DNA of 64,000 nt, from NCBI RefSeq assembly GCF_000015165.1, contig NC_009485.1, positions 3,016,001 through 3,080,000 on the forward strand, written 5' to 3'. Both the position numbers and the translations under genes were made by a program. Origin of the DNA: Bradyrhizobium sp. BTAi1 (GTDB lineage Bacteria > Pseudomonadota > Alphaproteobacteria > Rhizobiales > Xanthobacteraceae). Positions 1 through 9,988 of this stretch are shown here, in pieces. Positions within the stretch are counted from its first letter, which is position 1, and each line of letters begins with the position of its first letter. The notes beneath the pieces are model-generated. The model was not told where the DNA came from and ran no database searches. It worked only from the letters and a program-made list of their open reading frames with translations.

Positions 1-1
1 G

Positions 2-979
2 GGCGAAGGTCGCGGTGACGAGATCGGCGAGACCGCCCAGGCCGTCAACGAGATCAAGATCATGCTGGCCGAGAAGGCCCGCCAGGAGGCGGAGGCCAAG
101 GTCGCCATGGACAAGATGATGGCGGAGAAGCGCCGTGCCGACATGCACCAGATGGCCGACAATTTCGAGCAGGCCGTGGGGCAGATCGTCGAGACCGTGT
201 CCCATGCCTCGACCGAGCTCGAAGCCTCGGCCACCTCGTTGAGCTCGACGGCCGCGCGCTCGCAGACGCTGGCCACCACCGTGGCGTCCGCCTCGCACGA
301 GGCCTCGACCAATGTGCAGTCGGTGGCGTCGGCGACTGAGGAAATGTCGTCCTCGGTCAACGAGATCAGCCGCCAGGTGCAGGAATCCGCCCGCATGGCC
401 AGCGATGCCGTCGACCAGGCGCGCCGGACCAATGAGCGTGTCGGCGAGTTGTCCAAGGCCGCGACCCGGATCGGCGACGTCGTCGAACTGATCAACACCA
501 TTGCGGGCCAGACCAATTTGCTGGCGCTCAACGCCACCATCGAGGCGGCGCGCGCCGGTGAGGCCGGCCGCGGCTTTGCGGTGGTCGCCTCCGAGGTCAA
601 GGCGCTGGCCGAGCAGACCGCCAAGGCCACCGGCGAGATCGGCCAGCAGATCAGCAGCATCCAGGCCGCGACGCAGGAGTCGGTGGGCGCGATCCGCGAG
701 ATTTCCGGCACGATCGAGAAGCTGTCGGAAATCTCCTCGACCATCGCCGCCGCGGTGGAGGAGCAGGGCGCCGCGACCCAGGAGATCTCGCGCAACATCC
801 AGCAGGCGGCGATCGGCACGCAGCAGGTCTCGGCCAATATCTCCGAGGTGCAACGTGGCGCCGGCGAGACCGGATCGGCCTCGTCCCAGGTGCTGTCGGC
901 AGCGCAGATGCTGTCCGGTGACAGCAACCGGCTGAAGGTCGAGGTCGACCGCTTCCTGAGCACGGTCCGCGCCGCCTGA
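2..979 (+). CDS. Methyl-accepting chemotaxis protein, 5'-truncated
   Basis: C-terminal part of a chemoreceptor. The reading frame is open from base 2 and the first residues ([14 protein letters not shown]) look like the end of a HAMP domain, so the sensor and membrane parts lie upstream of the window. The rest is the cytoplasmic coiled-coil signalling domain with the hairpin tip [20 protein letters not shown] that contacts CheA/CheW. The C-terminus is RFLSTVRAA and there is no NWETF-type tether for CheR/CheB. The methionine at base 62 lies inside the protein and is not the start. It is the first of five receptors in a row. Confidence 0.93.
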   Translation, partial: GEGRGDEIGETAQAVNEIKIMLAEKARQEAEAKVAMDKMMAEKRRADMHQMADNFEQAVGQIVETVSHASTELEASATSLSSTAARSQTLATTVASASHEASTNVQSVASATEEMSSSVNEISRQVQESARMASDAVDQARRTNERVGELSKAATRIGDVVELINTIAGQTNLLALNATIEAARAGEAGRGFAVVASEVKALAEQTAKATGEIGQQISSIQAATQESVGAIREISGTIEKLSEISSTIAAAVEEQGAATQEISRNIQQAAIGTQQVSANISEVQRGAGETGSASSQVLSAAQMLSGDSNRLKVEVDRFLSTVRAA

Positions 980-1016
980 GCGCGGCGGTCAAGTCGAGTT
1001 TGCTTCGTCGACGAAC

Positions 1017-1042
1017 AAGGCGCGGCCGCAAGGCCGCGCCTT
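1017..1042 (+). terminator. Hairpin terminator after first chemoreceptor
   Basis: Perfect 11-bp inverted repeat AAGGCGCGGCC / GGCCGCGCCTT closing on a GCAA tetraloop, 37 bases after the stop codon. No clear T-tract follows, so it is a strong hairpin whose terminator role is inferred from its place. Confidence 0.6.
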
Positions 1043-1234
1043 GCGCGTGAGGCACGCGCCCAGGACACGCCGCGGCCAGTCCGCATCGCAGCGTCAGTTC
1101 CGTCGCGTGGGAACTACGGCCCCAAATATTAAGAAGAGTTTCAATTCCTTCTGGCGAATTGTTCGCAGTTTCCCAGTCCGTCCGTCCGCCGCCTGTCCAG
1201 CTGCAGCCGGCACAGCTCCCACAGAGAACAAACG

Positions 1235-2926
1235 ATGCTCACCTTCTTGATGAACATGAAGACGTCGCGCAAGATTGGCGCTGCCTTCCTGATGACGATG
1301 GTCGTGTCCATCATCGCCAGCGTGATCACATGGCAGAACCTCACCACGCTGGCGCAGAACAATTCCTGGACGGTGCATACCTATCAAGTGATGGAGCAGG
1401 CCAAGGCGCTGGTCTCCGCGATGGTCGATGCCGAAACCGGCGTGCGCGGCTTCCTGGTCGGCGGCACCGACAACTTCCTCGAGCCCTACAAGAATTCTGA
1501 TGCCGCCTTCAAGAAGGCACTGACGGAGGTGAAGCAGCTGACCTCCGACAATCCGGCTCAGCAACGCCGCTTCGAGCAGATCGAGAAGGCCGCGACCGGC
1601 TGGCGCCAGGACGTGGCGGAGAAAGAGATCGCGCTGATGCGCAATCCGCAGACCGTACAGGAGGCGCGCAACCTCGAAGCCTCCGGCGCCGGCAAGAAGT
1701 ACATGGATGGTCTTCGCGCGCTGGTGAAGGAAGCGGTCGACGTCGAAGCGGCGTTGCTGCAGACGCGTGCGGACGCGGCCGACGCCGCTCTGGCGTCGTC
1801 GAAGACGGCGATCGTGACCGGCGGCACCGTCATGGCAGTGATCGCGGTGATCGCGCTGCTGGTGCTGAATTCCGCCGTGACCCGCGGCATCACCAGCATG
1901 ACCGCCGCCATGGGGCGGCTGGCCAACAATGATCTCAGCGTGACGATTCCCTATGCCGATCGCCGTGACGAGGTCGGCGAGATGGCCAAGGCCGTGCAGA
2001 TCTTCAAGGACAATGCCATCCGCGTCCAGGCGCTCGAGGCCGAGCAGAAGGAGACGGAGCGCCGGCAGGCCGAGCAGCGCCGCCGGGAGATGATGGACCT
2101 CGCCGGCCGCTTCGAGCAGACCGTCGGTGACATTGTGAACGCCGTGTCCACCGCGTCAGGCCGGCTGGAGACCTCGGCCAACTCGCTGAGCCGCTCCGCC
2201 GAACGTGCGCAGCAGGTGACGACGACCGTGGCATCGGCGTCCGAACTGGCCTCCACCAACGTGCAGTCGGTGGCGTCGGCCACCGAGGAACTGTCGTCGT
2301 CGGTGACCGAGATCAGCCGCCAGGTGCAGGAATCGGCCCGGATGGCGGGCGAGGCCGTCAACCAGGCCCGCCGCACCAACGAGCAGGTGAGCGAGCTCTC
2401 CAAGGCGGCCGCGCGCATCGGCGACGTCGTCGAACTGATCAACACGATCGCCGGCCAGACCAACCTTCTGGCGCTCAACGCCACGATCGAGGCGGCGCGC
2501 GCCGGGGAAGCGGGCCGTGGCTTCGCCGTGGTCGCCACCGAAGTGAAGGCGCTTGCCGAGCAGACCTCGAAGGCGACCGGCGAGATCGGTCAGCAGATTT
2601 CCGGCATCCAGAGCGCGACCCAGGAATCGGTTGGCGCCATCAAGGAAATTTCGGCGACCATCGAGCGGCTTTCGGAGATCGCGTCGACCATTGCCGCCGC
2701 GGTCGAGGAGCAGGGCGCCGCCACCCAGGAGATTTCCCGCAACGTCCAGCACGCTTCCCAGGGCACGAAAGATGTCTCGACCAACATCGTCGAGGTCCAG
2801 CGCGGCGCCAATGAAACCGGCTCCGCCTCCTCCGAGGTGTTGTCTGCGGCCCAGGCGCTGTCGTCCGACAGCAACCGTCTCAAGGCCGAAGTGAGCCGCT
2901 TCCTCAATACCGTCCGCGCCGCCTGA
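1235..2926 (+). CDS. Methyl-accepting chemotaxis protein with CHASE3-like sensor
   Basis: Membrane chemoreceptor of 563 residues. It has a first membrane helix at about 15-35, a periplasmic sensor at about 36-185, a second helix at about 190-212, HAMP at 213-265 and a signalling coiled coil to the end with the [20 protein letters not shown] tip. The sensor carries the [14 protein letters not shown] signature typical of CHASE3 domains, which are widespread extracellular sensors of mostly unknown ligands. The C-terminus RFLNTVRAA lacks the NWETF tether. ATG 1235 is used; an in-frame ATG at 1250 is an alternative because no clear Shine-Dalgarno decides. Hairpins on both sides suggest it is transcribed alone. 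Confidence 0.93.
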   Translation: MLTFLMNMKTSRKIGAAFLMTMVVSIIASVITWQNLTTLAQNNSWTVHTYQVMEQAKALVSAMVDAETGVRGFLVGGTDNFLEPYKNSDAAFKKALTEVKQLTSDNPAQQRRFEQIEKAATGWRQDVAEKEIALMRNPQTVQEARNLEASGAGKKYMDGLRALVKEAVDVEAALLQTRADAADAALASSKTAIVTGGTVMAVIAVIALLVLNSAVTRGITSMTAAMGRLANNDLSVTIPYADRRDEVGEMAKAVQIFKDNAIRVQALEAEQKETERRQAEQRRREMMDLAGRFEQTVGDIVNAVSTASGRLETSANSLSRSAERAQQVTTTVASASELASTNVQSVASATEELSSSVTEISRQVQESARMAGEAVNQARRTNEQVSELSKAAARIGDVVELINTIAGQTNLLALNATIEAARAGEAGRGFAVVATEVKALAEQTSKATGEIGQQISGIQSATQESVGAIKEISATIERLSEIASTIAAAVEEQGAATQEISRNVQHASQGTKDVSTNIVEVQRGANETGSASSEVLSAAQALSSDSNRLKAEVSRFLNTVRAA

Positions 2927-2955
2927 TTGCGGCGTTCGACCGGCGAACTCGTCCT

Positions 2956-2981
2956 GGGCGTGGCCGCTGGCCACGCCCTTT
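2956..2981 (+). terminator. Rho-independent-like terminator after CHASE3 receptor
   Basis: Perfect 10-bp stem GGGCGTGGCC / GGCCACGCCC with a 3-base loop, followed by TTT, 29 bases after the stop codon. Confidence 0.7.
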
Positions 2982-3070
2982 CGCTTGGCGCGGGAGCAAC
3001 GCAAAGGAGCGCCATCGTGAGATGCATGAGCGCCATGCAATCCGCGAAACTACGGGCGCGGCGGCTTAAA

Positions 3071-3086
3071 CTTTATCCTATGTTAA
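3071..3086 (+). promoter_or_regulatory. Shared upstream motif of chemoreceptor genes
   Basis: CTTTATCCTATGTTAA, 55 bases before the GTG start of the next receptor. A near copy, CTTTATCTTGGGTTAA, lies upstream of the Aer-like receptor (6894-6909). In this GC-rich DNA a shared AT-rich 16-mer (13 of 16 identical) upstream of two paralogues suggests a common promoter or regulator site. The sigma factor or regulator cannot be named from the sequence. Confidence 0.4.
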
Positions 3087-3140
3087 ACTGATCAGGCGAA
3101 TTTTAACTCTCTACAACTTTTGGAATGAGAGACATTCGCC

Positions 3141-4835
3141 GTGCTCAGCAATTTTCGCATCGTTTTCAAGATCGGCCTGATCGCCCTGATCATGGGCGTC
3201 ATCATGATCGGCCTGGTCAGCCATATGTCGAGCCAGATGTCCGGTATCGACTTGGCCTATACCGATGTCGTGAAGCGGATCGACAGTTCCACGGTGCTGC
3301 TGGCGCGGACCGGGCGCCGGGCCGAGACCTATCGCGCCTCGGCCTTCGAGCTCCTCGCCGAAACCACCGAGGCGGGCAATGCGCGCCTGCTCAAGGCGGC
3401 ACAGGATGCCGCGGCCCAGGTGCGGAACGGTCTCGACAAGATCCGGACGGATCTGCCGGAAAAGGCCGATCAGATCGGCAGGATCGCCGATCGCTTCAAG
3501 ACGGCTTTCGCCGCCTGCGAGCCGGGCATCCAGGCCGCGAGCGCCGCGATGACCCCGGAGCAGAACGTCAAAGCGGGGCAGAAGTTGAACGACGAATGCC
3601 GGGATGTCCTCAATTCCGCGGTGAGCGTCCTGCTCGCGGCGGTGAACGATGTCGTCGCGTTCTCGGAGGCCAAGGCGAGGGAGCAGCATGAGGCGACCGT
3701 CAACGGCACGCGCGACACGCTGATCATGGCGGTGCTGGCCACCCTTGTTGCCATCGGCGGCGCGCTCGCCACCGGCGTGTTCGGCATTGCGCGGCCGATG
3801 CGGGCGCTCGTCCTGGTGCTGCAGGGCATGGCGCGCGGCGAAGCGCCGGCGATGGTCGGTCTCGACCGCAAGGACGAGATCGGCGACACCGCGCGGGCGG
3901 TGGAAGGCGTCAGCCAGATGCTGGCCGAGAAGGCGCGCCATGAGGCGGAGGCCAAGATCGCACAGGACCAGATCGCCGCCGAGCAGCGCCGGGCCGAGAT
4001 GCAGACACTCGCCGATGGCTTCGAGGCCGCGGTGGGGCAGATCATCGAGGTGGTGTCGTCAGCCTCCACCGAGCTCGAAGCGTCCGCCACGTCGCTGTCG
4101 TCGAGCGCGGACCGCGCCAGCCGGCTCGCCACCACCGTGTCGGCGGCCTCGGAGGAAGCCTCGACCAACGTCCAGTCCGTCGCCTCGGCGACCGAGGAGT
4201 TGTCCTCATCGGTCAACGAGATCAGCCGCCAGGTGCAGCAATCGGCACGCATGGCGGTCGAGGCTGTCGGCCAGGCGCGCTCGACGACCGATCGCGTCGG
4301 CGAGTTGTCCAAGGCCGCCACCCGCATTGGCGACGTGGTCGAACTGATCAATACCATTGCCGGCCAGACCAACCTGCTGGCGCTCAACGCCACGATCGAG
4401 GCGGCGCGTGCCGGCGAGGCGGGCCGTGGCTTCGCCGTGGTCGCCTCCGAGGTGAAGGCGCTGGCCGAGCAGACCGCCAAGGCCACTGGCGAGATCGGCC
4501 AGCAGATCGGCAGCATTCAGAGCGCGACCCACGACTCGGTGACGGCGATCAGGGAGATCTCGGTCACGATCGAGAAGCTGTCGGAGATCTCGTCGACGAT
4601 CGCGGCTGCCGTCGAGGAGCAGGGCGCGGCCACTCAGGAGATCGCCCGCAACGTGCAGCAGGCCGCCGCGGGCACCGAAGAGGTCTCGGCCAATGTCGGC
4701 AATGTGCAGCAGGGCGCGACCGAGACGGGCAGCGCGTCATCGCAGGTGCTTTCCGCCGCCAAATCGCTCGCAGCGAACAGCAACCGCCTGAAGCTCGAAG
4801 TGTCACGTTTCCTGCAAACCGTGCGCGCCGCCTGA
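3141..4835 (+). CDS. Methyl-accepting chemotaxis protein, 4-helix-bundle-type sensor (copy A of duplicated pair)
   Basis: Chemoreceptor of 564 residues starting at GTG, with GAGAGA just upstream. It has a membrane helix at about 10-30, a helical periplasmic region to about 190, a second membrane helix at about 192-212, then HAMP and the signalling domain ending RFLQTVRAA. From the second membrane segment to the C-terminus it is nearly identical to the next gene, while the periplasmic sensors differ clearly. This fits tandem duplication with later divergence of the ligand-binding part, or gene conversion of the cytoplasmic half. The ligand is unknown. The GTG start and GAGAGAC leader are conserved in both copies, which supports the start choice. 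Confidence 0.93.
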   Translation: MLSNFRIVFKIGLIALIMGVIMIGLVSHMSSQMSGIDLAYTDVVKRIDSSTVLLARTGRRAETYRASAFELLAETTEAGNARLLKAAQDAAAQVRNGLDKIRTDLPEKADQIGRIADRFKTAFAACEPGIQAASAAMTPEQNVKAGQKLNDECRDVLNSAVSVLLAAVNDVVAFSEAKAREQHEATVNGTRDTLIMAVLATLVAIGGALATGVFGIARPMRALVLVLQGMARGEAPAMVGLDRKDEIGDTARAVEGVSQMLAEKARHEAEAKIAQDQIAAEQRRAEMQTLADGFEAAVGQIIEVVSSASTELEASATSLSSSADRASRLATTVSAASEEASTNVQSVASATEELSSSVNEISRQVQQSARMAVEAVGQARSTTDRVGELSKAATRIGDVVELINTIAGQTNLLALNATIEAARAGEAGRGFAVVASEVKALAEQTAKATGEIGQQIGSIQSATHDSVTAIREISVTIEKLSEISSTIAAAVEEQGAATQEIARNVQQAAAGTEEVSANVGNVQQGATETGSASSQVLSAAKSLAANSNRLKLEVSRFLQTVRAA

Positions 4836-4856
4836 TCGGAGACCCCAAGCGCTGGG

Positions 4857-4883
4857 AGGCGTGGTGATCAGCTACGCCTTCTT
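4857..4883 (+). terminator. Probable terminator after receptor copy A
   Basis: AGGCGT / ACGCCT stem around a GTGATCAGC-containing loop, followed by TCTT, 21 bases after the stop. A modest stem, so the call is tentative. Confidence 0.4.
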
Positions 4884-5064
4884 GCATTGCGGCCGCGTTC
4901 TCGTCGGCTAGAGATCTCGCTTAGTCGGAAAAGAGCTGATCCCGCGCGGCGGCCCGCTGGATCCGTAGGATTACGGTGAATTCAGTATCCTTTAACCAAC
5001 GTTAATAGGGCGCGCACAATCGTCCCTTCACGCAGCTTTTCATACGCAACAGAGAGACGTTCTC

Positions 5065-6753
5065 GTGCTCAACAATACTCGTATGGTCTTCAAGGTCGGT
5101 CTGATTGCGCTTCTGATGGGCACCGCCATGATCGGTCTTGTCAGTTACATGTCCAGCCAGACATCGTCCATCGATCGCGCTTATGCCGATGTCGTGCAGC
5201 GGGTCGATGCCTCCACTTCATGGTTGATCCGCTCGACCCGCCGGGCCGAGACGTATCGTGCTGCTGCCTTCGAACTGCTGACGGAAACCTCCGATGCGGG
5301 CAATGCGCGCCTGTTCAAGACGACGCAGGACATGTCGGCTCAGGTCATCGACGGTCTGAACAAGGTCGATCTGCCGGAGAAGGCGAGCGGCATCGCGAGG
5401 CTGAAGGGACTTTACGGTCACGCATTTTCAGCCTGTGCTCCGGTGATCCAGATCGCAGCGAGAGCCTCCACGGTTGAGGAAAAGGCGAAGGCCGCAGAAC
5501 GCATGCGGGCAGAATGCAATGACAAGCTCAGAGCCGCTGTGGACCTCTCGGTCGAGCTTCAACGCGAAGCGATCGCGTTCTCGGAGGCCAGGGCGAGGGA
5601 GCAGCACGAACTGGCCGTCGCGGGGACGCGCAATACGCTGATCATGGCGGTGCTGACCGCCCTTGCAGCCCTCTCCGGTGCGCTCGCGATCGGTGTGTTC
5701 GGCATCGCGCAGCCGATGCGGGCCCTCGTTCTGGTGCTGCAGGGCATGGCGCGCGGCGAAGCGCCGGCGATGGTCGGTCTCGACCGCAAGGACGAGATCG
5801 GCGACACCGCGCGGGCGGTGGAAGGCGTCAGCCAGATGCTGGCCGAGAAGGCGCGCCACGAGGCGGAGGCCAAGATCGCACAGGACCAGATCGCCGCCGA
5901 GCAGCGCCGGGTCGAGATGCAGACACTCGCCGACGGCTTCGAAGCCGCAGTGGGACAGATCATCGAGGTGGTGTCATCGGCCTCCACCGAGCTCGAAGCC
6001 TCCGCCACGTCGTTGTCATCGAGTGCGGACCGTTCGCGACGGCTGGCCACGACGGTGTCTGCGGCATCGGAAGAAGCCTCGACCAACGTTCAGTCCGTCG
6101 CCTCTGCCACGGAGGAGCTGTCGTCCTCGGTGACCGAGATCAGCCGCCAGGTGCAGCAATCGGCGCGCATGGCCGGCGAAGCGGTCGGTCAGGCGCGCTC
6201 GACCACCGATCGCGTCGGCGAGTTGTCGAAAGCTGCGACACGGATCGGCGACGTGGTCGAACTGATCAACACCATTGCCGGCCAGACCAACCTGCTGGCG
6301 CTCAACGCCACGATCGAGGCGGCGCGTGCCGGCGAGGCGGGCCGCGGCTTCGCCGTGGTCGCCTCCGAAGTGAAGGCGCTGGCCGAGCAGACTGCCAAGG
6401 CCACTGGCGAGATCGGCCAGCAGATCGGCAGCATCCAGAGCGCGACCCACGACTCCGTGACGGCGATCAGGGAGATCTCGGTCACGATCGAGAAGCTGTC
6501 GGAGATCTCGTCGACCATCGCGGCTGCCGTCGAGGAGCAGGGTGCGGCCACTCAGGAGATCGCGCGCAATGTGCAGCAGGCTGCGGTCGGCACTGGAGAG
6601 GTGTCGTCCAACGTCGTCGAGGTGCAACGCGGTGCGACCGAGACGGGCAGCGCGTCCGCCCAGGTGCTGTCGGCCGCCAAATCGCTTGCGGCCAACAGCA
6701 ACCGGCTGAAGCTCGAGGTCGGCCGCTTCCTGCAAACTGTTCGCGCCGCTTGA
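5065..6753 (+). CDS. Methyl-accepting chemotaxis protein, 4-helix-bundle-type sensor (copy B of duplicated pair)
   Basis: Chemoreceptor of 562 residues with GTG start and AGAGAGA upstream. Its order is the same as copy A: membrane helix, helical periplasmic sensor, membrane helix, HAMP, and coiled-coil signalling domain with the [20 protein letters not shown] tip. The HAMP and linker region, for example [20 protein letters not shown], is identical to copy A. The sensor (residues about 30-185) keeps only scattered identity such as RAETYRA and FSEA+AREQHE. It probably feeds the same CheA/CheW array with a different ligand specificity. It lacks the CheR/CheB tether pentapeptide. Confidence 0.93.
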   Translation: MLNNTRMVFKVGLIALLMGTAMIGLVSYMSSQTSSIDRAYADVVQRVDASTSWLIRSTRRAETYRAAAFELLTETSDAGNARLFKTTQDMSAQVIDGLNKVDLPEKASGIARLKGLYGHAFSACAPVIQIAARASTVEEKAKAAERMRAECNDKLRAAVDLSVELQREAIAFSEARAREQHELAVAGTRNTLIMAVLTALAALSGALAIGVFGIAQPMRALVLVLQGMARGEAPAMVGLDRKDEIGDTARAVEGVSQMLAEKARHEAEAKIAQDQIAAEQRRVEMQTLADGFEAAVGQIIEVVSSASTELEASATSLSSSADRSRRLATTVSAASEEASTNVQSVASATEELSSSVTEISRQVQQSARMAGEAVGQARSTTDRVGELSKAATRIGDVVELINTIAGQTNLLALNATIEAARAGEAGRGFAVVASEVKALAEQTAKATGEIGQQIGSIQSATHDSVTAIREISVTIEKLSEISSTIAAAVEEQGAATQEIARNVQQAAVGTGEVSSNVVEVQRGATETGSASAQVLSAAKSLAANSNRLKLEVGRFLQTVRAA

Positions 6754-6792
6754 CGCGGCCGGGTCGCAGAAGCGAGCGAATCATTCCGGAGG

Positions 6793-6817
6793 ACGGCGGC
6801 GACGGTGCCGCCGTTCG
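6793..6817 (+). terminator. Probable terminator after receptor copy B
   Basis: ACGGCGGC / GCCGCCGT stem with a 6-base loop, followed by TCGTTC, about 40 bases after the stop codon. The T-tract is poor. Confidence 0.45.
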
Positions 6818-6893
6818 TTCATGAGCGGAGCGCTGCCCAGAACAGCGAACAACAGTCATGAGCGTAACGCGCCGTACTTCCACGGGGGTAGGG

Positions 6894-6909
6894 CTTTATC
6901 TTGGGTTAA
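6894..6909 (+). promoter_or_regulatory. Second copy of the chemoreceptor upstream motif
   Basis: CTTTATCTTGGGTTAA, matching the site at 3071-3086 at 13 of 16 positions. It lies about 97 bases before the preferred ATG of the Aer-like receptor. Confidence 0.4.
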
Positions 6910-7005
6910 TTTACCCGTGCGATGTTCGAGCTCTTCATTGCCCTAAAAGTAGTCATGCCAACGCAGGTATGACGATTGACTGTCATTGTGGATCGGAAAT
7001 CCCGC

Positions 7006-8691
7006 ATGCGTAAGAACCTGCCCATCACCAATGTCGAGTATCCGATCTCCGACGATACTCTGATCGTCTCGAAGACCGACACCAAGGGCAAGCTGACGTT
7101 CTTCAATGAGGACTTTGTCAAGGCGGCCGGCTTCACCGAGACGGAGCTGATGGGGCAGCCGCACAACATCGTGCGCCATCCTGACATGCCGCCCGAGGCG
7201 TTCGACAATCTCTGGACCACGCTGAAGGCGAAGCGCCCCTGGGTCGGCGCGGTCAAGAACCGCCGCAAGAATGGCGATTATTACTGGGTCCTGGCGACGG
7301 CCTCGCCGATCTGCAAGGACGGCCAAGTCGTCGGCTACACGTCGGTGCGCACCAAGCTGCCGTCCGACCAGCGTACCGAGGCCGAGCAGGTCTACGCCGC
7401 GATTCGCGAGAACAAGCCGCACAACTACAAGATCGAGGACGGCATCATTCGCCGCCGTTCGGTGTTCGACCACCTCGCGATGTTCACCGGCACCATTGCC
7501 GCCCGGCTGCGGACGCTGGTCGCGCTGCAGACGCTGTTTCTGATCGTGCTGGGCGCGATGTCCTTCGGTGCGGGCGGCGGCATGACGGCCGCGGCGATTG
7601 CGGCTCTCGGTGTCGTGCTCTGCGGCCTGGTCGGCTATCGTACGATGAGCGTCATCGTCGGTCCGCTCGATCATGTCAACGAGACGATGGAGGCCATCAC
7701 CCAGGGCAAGCTCGACACCCGCATGCGCATCGAGCGCGACGACGAGATCGGCCGCGCCTTGCGCAACCTGCAGACCGTGCAGACGATGGTGCGCTTCAAC
7801 GCCCGGGAGCTCAAGGAGCAGGAACAGCGCGCCGCTTCGCTGCGCAAGCAGGAGATGTCCAAGCTCGCCGACAGTTTCGAGGGAGCCGTCGGCAATATCG
7901 TCGAGACCGTGTCCTCGGCCTCGAACGAGCTCGAGAGCTCGGCGAACTCGCTGTCGGGCACCGCGATGCGGGGCCAGGAGCTTTCGACGGCTGTTGCTGC
8001 GGCGTCCGAGGAGGCGTCGGCAAACGTTCAGGCGGTCGCGTCGGCGACCGAAGAGCTCACGTCGTCGGTGAAGGAGATCAGCCGCCAGGTGCAGGAGTCC
8101 GCGCGCATCGCGTCCGATGCCGTCGATCAGGCGCGTCGCACCAATGACCGCGTGGGCGAGCTGTCGCGGGCTGCGACCCGCATCGGCGACGTCGTCGAAC
8201 TGATCAACACCATCGCAGGCCAGACCAATTTGCTGGCCCTGAACGCGACCATCGAGGCGGCGCGCGCCGGTGAAGCGGGCCGCGGCTTTGCGGTCGTGGC
8301 GTCCGAAGTCAAGGCGCTGGCTGAGCAGACAGCCAAGGCCACCGGCGAGATCGCGCAGCAGATCTCGGGGATCCAGGCTGCGACGCAGGAATCGGTCGGC
8401 GCCATCCGGGAGATTTCGACGACGATCGAACGGCTGTCCGAGATCGCGGCCACCGTCGCCGCCGCAGTGGAGCAGCAGGGCGCGGCGACCTCCGAGATCT
8501 CTCGCAACATTCAGCACGCTGCGACCGGGACCCAGGAGGTCTCGTCCAACATCACAGACGTCCAGCGCGGCGCAAGCGAGACCGGGGACACATCGAACCA
8601 GGTGCTCAACGCAGCGCGCCAGCTCTCCGAGGATAGTCATCGCCTCAAGCAGGAGGTCAGCCGCTTCCTGCAATCGGTTCGCGCCGCCTGA
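7006..8691 (+). CDS. Aer-like PAS-domain chemoreceptor (energy/redox taxis)
   Basis: Receptor of 561 residues with an N-terminal PAS domain at about 10-120. The stretch [21 protein letters not shown] matches the flavin-binding PAS of Aer, which senses redox state inside the cell. A short hydrophobic hairpin at about 165-210 anchors it, followed by HAMP and the signalling domain ending RFLQSVRAA. The frame opens at TTG 6976, but ATG 7006 gives [12 protein letters not shown], the usual start of Aer-type proteins, so it is preferred. Unlike its neighbours it has no periplasmic sensor. It probably steers cells by electron-transport state and shares the array with the other four. Confidence 0.9.
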   Translation: MRKNLPITNVEYPISDDTLIVSKTDTKGKLTFFNEDFVKAAGFTETELMGQPHNIVRHPDMPPEAFDNLWTTLKAKRPWVGAVKNRRKNGDYYWVLATASPICKDGQVVGYTSVRTKLPSDQRTEAEQVYAAIRENKPHNYKIEDGIIRRRSVFDHLAMFTGTIAARLRTLVALQTLFLIVLGAMSFGAGGGMTAAAIAALGVVLCGLVGYRTMSVIVGPLDHVNETMEAITQGKLDTRMRIERDDEIGRALRNLQTVQTMVRFNARELKEQEQRAASLRKQEMSKLADSFEGAVGNIVETVSSASNELESSANSLSGTAMRGQELSTAVAAASEEASANVQAVASATEELTSSVKEISRQVQESARIASDAVDQARRTNDRVGELSRAATRIGDVVELINTIAGQTNLLALNATIEAARAGEAGRGFAVVASEVKALAEQTAKATGEIAQQISGIQAATQESVGAIREISTTIERLSEIAATVAAAVEQQGAATSEISRNIQHAATGTQEVSSNITDVQRGASETGDTSNQVLNAARQLSEDSHRLKQEVSRFLQSVRAA

Positions 8692-8952
8692 TGTGAATGA
8701 TGAGCGCGACCCGGCCGGCGACGCCCTCAATATGGGGGCCTTTCGTCGGCTGCAGTATCGCCCGGACAGCGAACAGGTTGGCATGTGGTATGATGTAGCT
8801 GATCTACCAACGCCGTAGCGTTGCAGCGATCCCACACTGGCCGGCACCTGCCAGAAACGCCGCCGTCGCGCCTTAATCCCGCTAAGGTGCGCATGTCCTT
8901 TCCCGCCCGACTGGTCAATCAACCAGAGATTTGATTGGTGGCGGACGATGTG

Positions 8953-9948
8953 ATGGCAGGCGAACCTTCCCGAAGGACCTTGGTGCTGTCGGCGGCGACC
9001 GCTGCCATGGCCTTTGGTCTCGATGCGAGCCTTGCCATCGTCGCTGCCGGGCCGCGCCGCCGGACCGCGGACCCCGAGCCTGGTTACCGCCGGATCGCCA
9101 TCGGTGAGGCTGAAATCATCGCGCTCTATGACGGCATGTGGGAGAAGCCGCATGAGGCGGGGTTCTTGAGCAATGCCAGCGTCAGCGACGTCAAGCAGGC
9201 GCTGCGCACGGCGGGTCTCGACGCCAGCTTCGTCCCGGTGCCGATCTCCACCTTCGTGGTGCGGCTGAAGGGCAAGACCGTGCTCTGCGATGCTGGCGGC
9301 GGCGGCCAGGTGCAGGGCTACAATTCCGATTCCATCTTCGTCTCGGGGCGAATGCTGAACAATCTGAAAGCGGCTGGCATTCGCCCTGAGGATATCGACA
9401 CCATCCTGATCTCACATTTCCATCCCGATCATATTTTTGGATTGCTGAGTGAGGACACCAACGCCCAGGTGTTTCCTCATGCCGAGATCATCGTCGCTGC
9501 GGCGGAATACAAATTCTGGACCGATTCATCATCGACCGCCCGCCTGCCGCCATGGCGGCAGTCGCTGGCACGGCGAATTCAAAGTGTGATCCCGAGCTGG
9601 AAAAACGTGCTGCCGGTCGAGGGCGAGGACGAGGTTGTGCCTGGCATTCGCTTCGTCAGCGTCTTCGGTCATACGCCGGGGCACACGGCATTTCATATCA
9701 GCTCAGGTGCGGAGCAATTGATGATCTCAAGCGATACTGCCTATGTTCCGGCGCTTTGCCTGCGCCATCCCGAATGGCACGGCGCCTATGACCAGGACGG
9801 CGCTGCCGCCGAGGTCAGCCGGCGCAGATTGCTCGACCGGGTGGTCGCCGAAGAGATGATGATCTGCGGATCTCATTTTCCCTGGGCCGGGTTCGGCCGG
9901 CTCGTTCGCGATGGCGCCCATTATGCGCTCGACCTGCTTCCCGCCTGA
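8953..9948 (+). CDS. MBL-fold metallo-hydrolase, probably Tat-exported
   Basis: Metallo-beta-lactamase-fold hydrolase of 331 residues. The N-terminus SRRTLVLSAATAAMAFGLDA looks like a twin-arginine signal. The zinc motif HFHPDH lies at residues 155-160, and later FGHTPGHTAFH, SSDTAY and GSHFPWAG supply further metal ligands. Related proteins include N-acyl-homoserine lactonases and alkyl-sulfatase-like or glyoxalase-like hydrolases; the substrate cannot be told here. ATG 8953 is chosen because it places the twin arginine near the start; TTG 8935 and GTG 8938 are in-frame alternatives. It stands alone between the receptors and the J-domain gene. Confidence 0.85.
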   Translation: MAGEPSRRTLVLSAATAAMAFGLDASLAIVAAGPRRRTADPEPGYRRIAIGEAEIIALYDGMWEKPHEAGFLSNASVSDVKQALRTAGLDASFVPVPISTFVVRLKGKTVLCDAGGGGQVQGYNSDSIFVSGRMLNNLKAAGIRPEDIDTILISHFHPDHIFGLLSEDTNAQVFPHAEIIVAAAEYKFWTDSSSTARLPPWRQSLARRIQSVIPSWKNVLPVEGEDEVVPGIRFVSVFGHTPGHTAFHISSGAEQLMISSDTAYVPALCLRHPEWHGAYDQDGAAAEVSRRRLLDRVVAEEMMICGSHFPWAGFGRLVRDGAHYALDLLPA

Positions 9949-9988
9949 TTCCGGTCCGGCCCCAGAGCAAGCGCGGGGGCGCTGAGCC

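Noticed and set aside
6976..7005. TTG start for the Aer-like receptor
   Set aside because: It adds ten residues not seen in Aer-type proteins; ATG 7006 gives the family N-terminus.
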